Shown piece after piece: positions 4,315 through 5,825 of a stretch of DNA of 5,825 bases. The position numbers and the translations under genes are program-made. Under the pieces are notes generated by a model, which did not search any database, was not told where the DNA came from, and worked only from the letters and a program-made list of their open reading frames with translations. Numbering within the stretch: position 1 is the first letter of the stretch; each line of letters begins with the position of its first letter. Source of the DNA: a bacterium (GTDB lineage Archaea > Nanoarchaeota > Nanoarchaeia > Woesearchaeales > UBA10216); assembly GCA_024206195.1 (NCBI GenBank), contig JAAGZO010001106.1, forward strand, positions 1-5,825, given 5' to 3'.

Positions 4315-5825
4315 CAAGTAATATCCAGTCTTGGCCTGTAATCTGCATCCGAATAGTCTTTTGACACGCACTGCACGTAATAGCTGTTATCAGGTATTCC
4401 GGAATATTCCAAAGCTGATATCAGCACAACAGTGAATTCCTGGTCGAGATTTGTTAGTTCCTCATTGATTTCATATGTCAGGTCGTATGAATGCCATGTT
4501 TCTGGAATGCCTGCAGCAACTGTATTTGGAACCGTGAAAATATCTGCAAGCGTACACTCGCTGTCAAATGGCTGGTTGTTCCAGTTTATGTCAGCTTCAA
4601 CGAAGTCGTGGTCAGGACAATACCACGCCTGAATCTGGCTTCCAACAACATTTGCTCCTGTATAGAACACTGCCAAGTTAAGTGTTGCCGAAGATATTGG
4701 ATCACTATCATGATCAGACAGGTCAAAGTGGAAATACGTCCTGCTTACGCCGGCTTCCTTGGGATTTGTCTTAATATATGCACCAAGCCCCATGTTAAAG
4801 TCAGGCTGCGGCTGAGCAACCTTTGCGTCTTTCATGCCAGGCTCAGGGCAGATTACCTCTGTTTCTTCTATAACATAATCACCCCATCCAGTCTGGTCAG
4901 ACCAGTACTTTGCTTTATTGACCAAAATAGAACCGCACTCTGTTTCTTCTGAAACAAGCATGATTAAATCTACAACCGCTTGATCACCAGGATGCAAAGT
5001 TCCCACATTCCATTTGATATAATCACTTGTTATTTCCTCAGGGGTTTCAGTTGAAGAAACATAATCAGTGTTCTCATCAAAAACATCCTTAATCCTAACA
5101 CCAGTACCAGTACAATCAGTTGTGCCAATGTTTTCCAAAACAAGGTAGTATGTTAGTTCATCACCAGGTTGCACAGGGTCAACACTGTCTGTTTTGTACA
5201 GAATCAATTCACACTCATTTGTTTCACAATCATTAGAACAATCATCATCATCTATTTGATTACCATCATCACATTCTTCATCAGGCTGAAGAACTCCATC
5301 GCCACAAAACTCATCATTACAATCTGAATTGCAACCATCAAAGTTATCATTATTACCATCATCGCATTCCTCATCAGATTGCAACACACCGTCACCGCAG
5401 AATTCCTCCACACAGAATTCAGTACACCCATCATCATTAATTATGTTTCCGTCATCACACTCCTCAGGCGGCTGTATCACGCCATCGCCACAAAACTCAT
5501 CATTACAATCTGAGCTGCAACCATCATTATCCTCATCATTACCATCATCACACTCCTCATCAGGTTGTAAGATGCCGTCTCCGCAGTATTCATCTAAACA
5601 TTCAGAGTTACAACCATCAAAGTTGTCATTATTACCATCATCGCATTCTTCACTCGGATCTATATTACCATCACCACAAAAAGTACAATCATTACGACAA
5701 CCATCATCATCAATCAAATTACCATCATCACACTCCTCACCAGGATCCAAAACCCAATCCCCACAAAAAGGAAGCATACAATTCGCCTGACAACCATCAC
5801 CACTAACATCATTACCATCATCACA
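4314..5825 (-). CDS. Secreted Cys-rich DUF4215-type repeat protein with DUF11-like and DNRLRE-like domains, partial (N-terminus outside window)
   Basis: The frame is open from the window edge (5825) to the TGA at 4316-4314, 503 residues; the ATG at 5777 lies inside a repeat and is not the start. Residues about 1-200 are seven Cys/Asp-rich units (the first cut) of the form CGDG-x-(I/L)-x-P-x-EECDDGN-x-DGC-x-C, typical of DUF4215 or myxobacterial Cys-rich repeats: disulfide-rich, acidic, probably a rigid stalk. Residues about 206-325 resemble DUF11 (PF01345), with LVLENIG and a later VGTLHPGD motif. Residues about 331-503 resemble a DNRLRE domain: a beta-rich fold with SSATLNLAVF, DINWNNQP and a terminal RPRLDIT. 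No sorting signal or membrane anchor is visible at the C-terminus. It is the gene upstream of the protease (45 bp). Inferred role: adhesion or envelope decoration; the ligand is unknown. Confidence 0.88.
   Translation of the reverse strand, partial: CDDGNDVSGDGCQANCMLPFCGDWVLDPGEECDDGNLIDDDGCRNDCTFCGDGNIDPSEECDDGNNDNFDGCNSECLDEYCGDGILQPDEECDDGNDEDNDGCSSDCNDEFCGDGVIQPPEECDDGNIINDDGCTEFCVEEFCGDGVLQSDEECDDGNNDNFDGCNSDCNDEFCGDGVLQPDEECDDGNQIDDDDCSNDCETNECELILYKTDSVDPVQPGDELTYYLVLENIGTTDCTGTGVRIKDVFDENTDYVSSTETPEEITSDYIKWNVGTLHPGDQAVVDLIMLVSEETECGSILVNKAKYWSDQTGWGDYVIEETEVICPEPGMKDAKVAQPQPDFNMGLGAYIKTNPKEAGVSRTYFHFDLSDHDSDPISSATLNLAVFYTGANVVGSQIQAWYCPDHDFVEADINWNNQPFDSECTLADIFTVPNTVAAGIPETWHSYDLTYEINEELTNLDQEFTVVLISALEYSGIPDNSYYVQCVSKDYSDADYRPRLDIT
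5226..5825 (-). repeat. 93-bp (31-residue) DUF4215-type repeat array
   Basis: Units begin with the CGDG/CGDW cysteine at 5765, 5678, 5585, 5492, 5399 and 5306, a 29-residue first spacing and then exactly 31 residues each. A further partial unit runs to the window edge. Some units are much closer to non-adjacent ones at the DNA level (5335-5356 with 5614-5635, and 5296-5340 with 5482-5526), the sign of unit shuffling or gene conversion. Confidence 0.88.

Noticed and set aside
4177..4371. 64-codon minus-strand frame across the gap between the two right-hand genes
   Set aside because: It overlaps both real genes in another frame and includes the promoter-like segment; no ribosome site.
4491..4952. 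153-codon plus-strand open frame opposite the DNRLRE and DUF11 region
   Set aside because: The minus-strand frame here encodes recognisable domains, and the plus-strand product has no coherent features or ribosome site.
5329..5790. 153-codon plus-strand open frame rich in Ser and Pro
   Set aside because: It is antisense to the phased 93-bp repeats, and its periodic sequence is the mirror of that array.
5226..5825. Regular repeats resembling a CRISPR array
   Set aside because: The unit is a whole number of codons (93 bp), lies inside an open frame and encodes DUF4215-type repeats; there are no distinct spacers.

Overview
The window carries three protein-coding genes, all read on the minus strand, so transcription runs from high to low coordinates. 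All three look exported. The rightmost gene (4314-5825, 5' end outside the window) encodes a Cys/Asp-rich DUF4215-type repeat stalk, then a DUF11-like beta domain and a C-terminal DNRLRE-like domain. The middle gene (1611-4268, complete, 885 codons) encodes a secreted subtilisin-family serine protease with an intact catalytic triad. Its long Cys-rich tail holds thrombospondin type 3 repeats, five MopE-type metal-binding motifs, a tandem eight-cysteine module and an unassigned C-terminal module. The leftmost gene (1-990, 3' end outside the window) encodes an unrecognised exported protein with beta-rich sequence and one dockerin/EF-hand-like calcium loop.

The genes at 4314-5825 and 1611-4268 are 45 bp apart. 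The middle gene seems to have its own archaeal-style BRE/TATA promoter, which touches the stop codon of the gene before it, and no Shine-Dalgarno sequence. Its stop codon is followed by T-rich tracts. A 620-bp AT-rich gap (991-1610) then precedes the leftmost gene. That gap holds the T-tracts, a TATA-like site, several inverted repeats and a series of G-tracts on the transcribed-sense strand, but no convincing gene.

Organism: AT-rich DNA, secreted disulfide-rich repeat proteins (DUF4215, MopE, TSP3, DUF11, DNRLRE), TATA/BRE-like signals and T-tract ends suggest an uncultivated archaeon of the DPANN type (for example Woesearchaeota or Pacearchaeota). A candidate-phyla (CPR) bacterium shares much of this protein repertoire and is not excluded. 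No taxonomic marker is present. TAA and TGA are used as stops and no in-frame TGA interrupts a gene, so the standard code fits.

Together the genes look like a cell-surface or secreted protein locus: a protease with a disulfide- and metal-stabilised tail next to two surface or stalk-like proteins. No described pathway or defence system is visible. The points most worth following are the unassigned C-terminal module of the protease, the recent in-frame 185-bp duplication inside it, and the structured leader of the leftmost gene.
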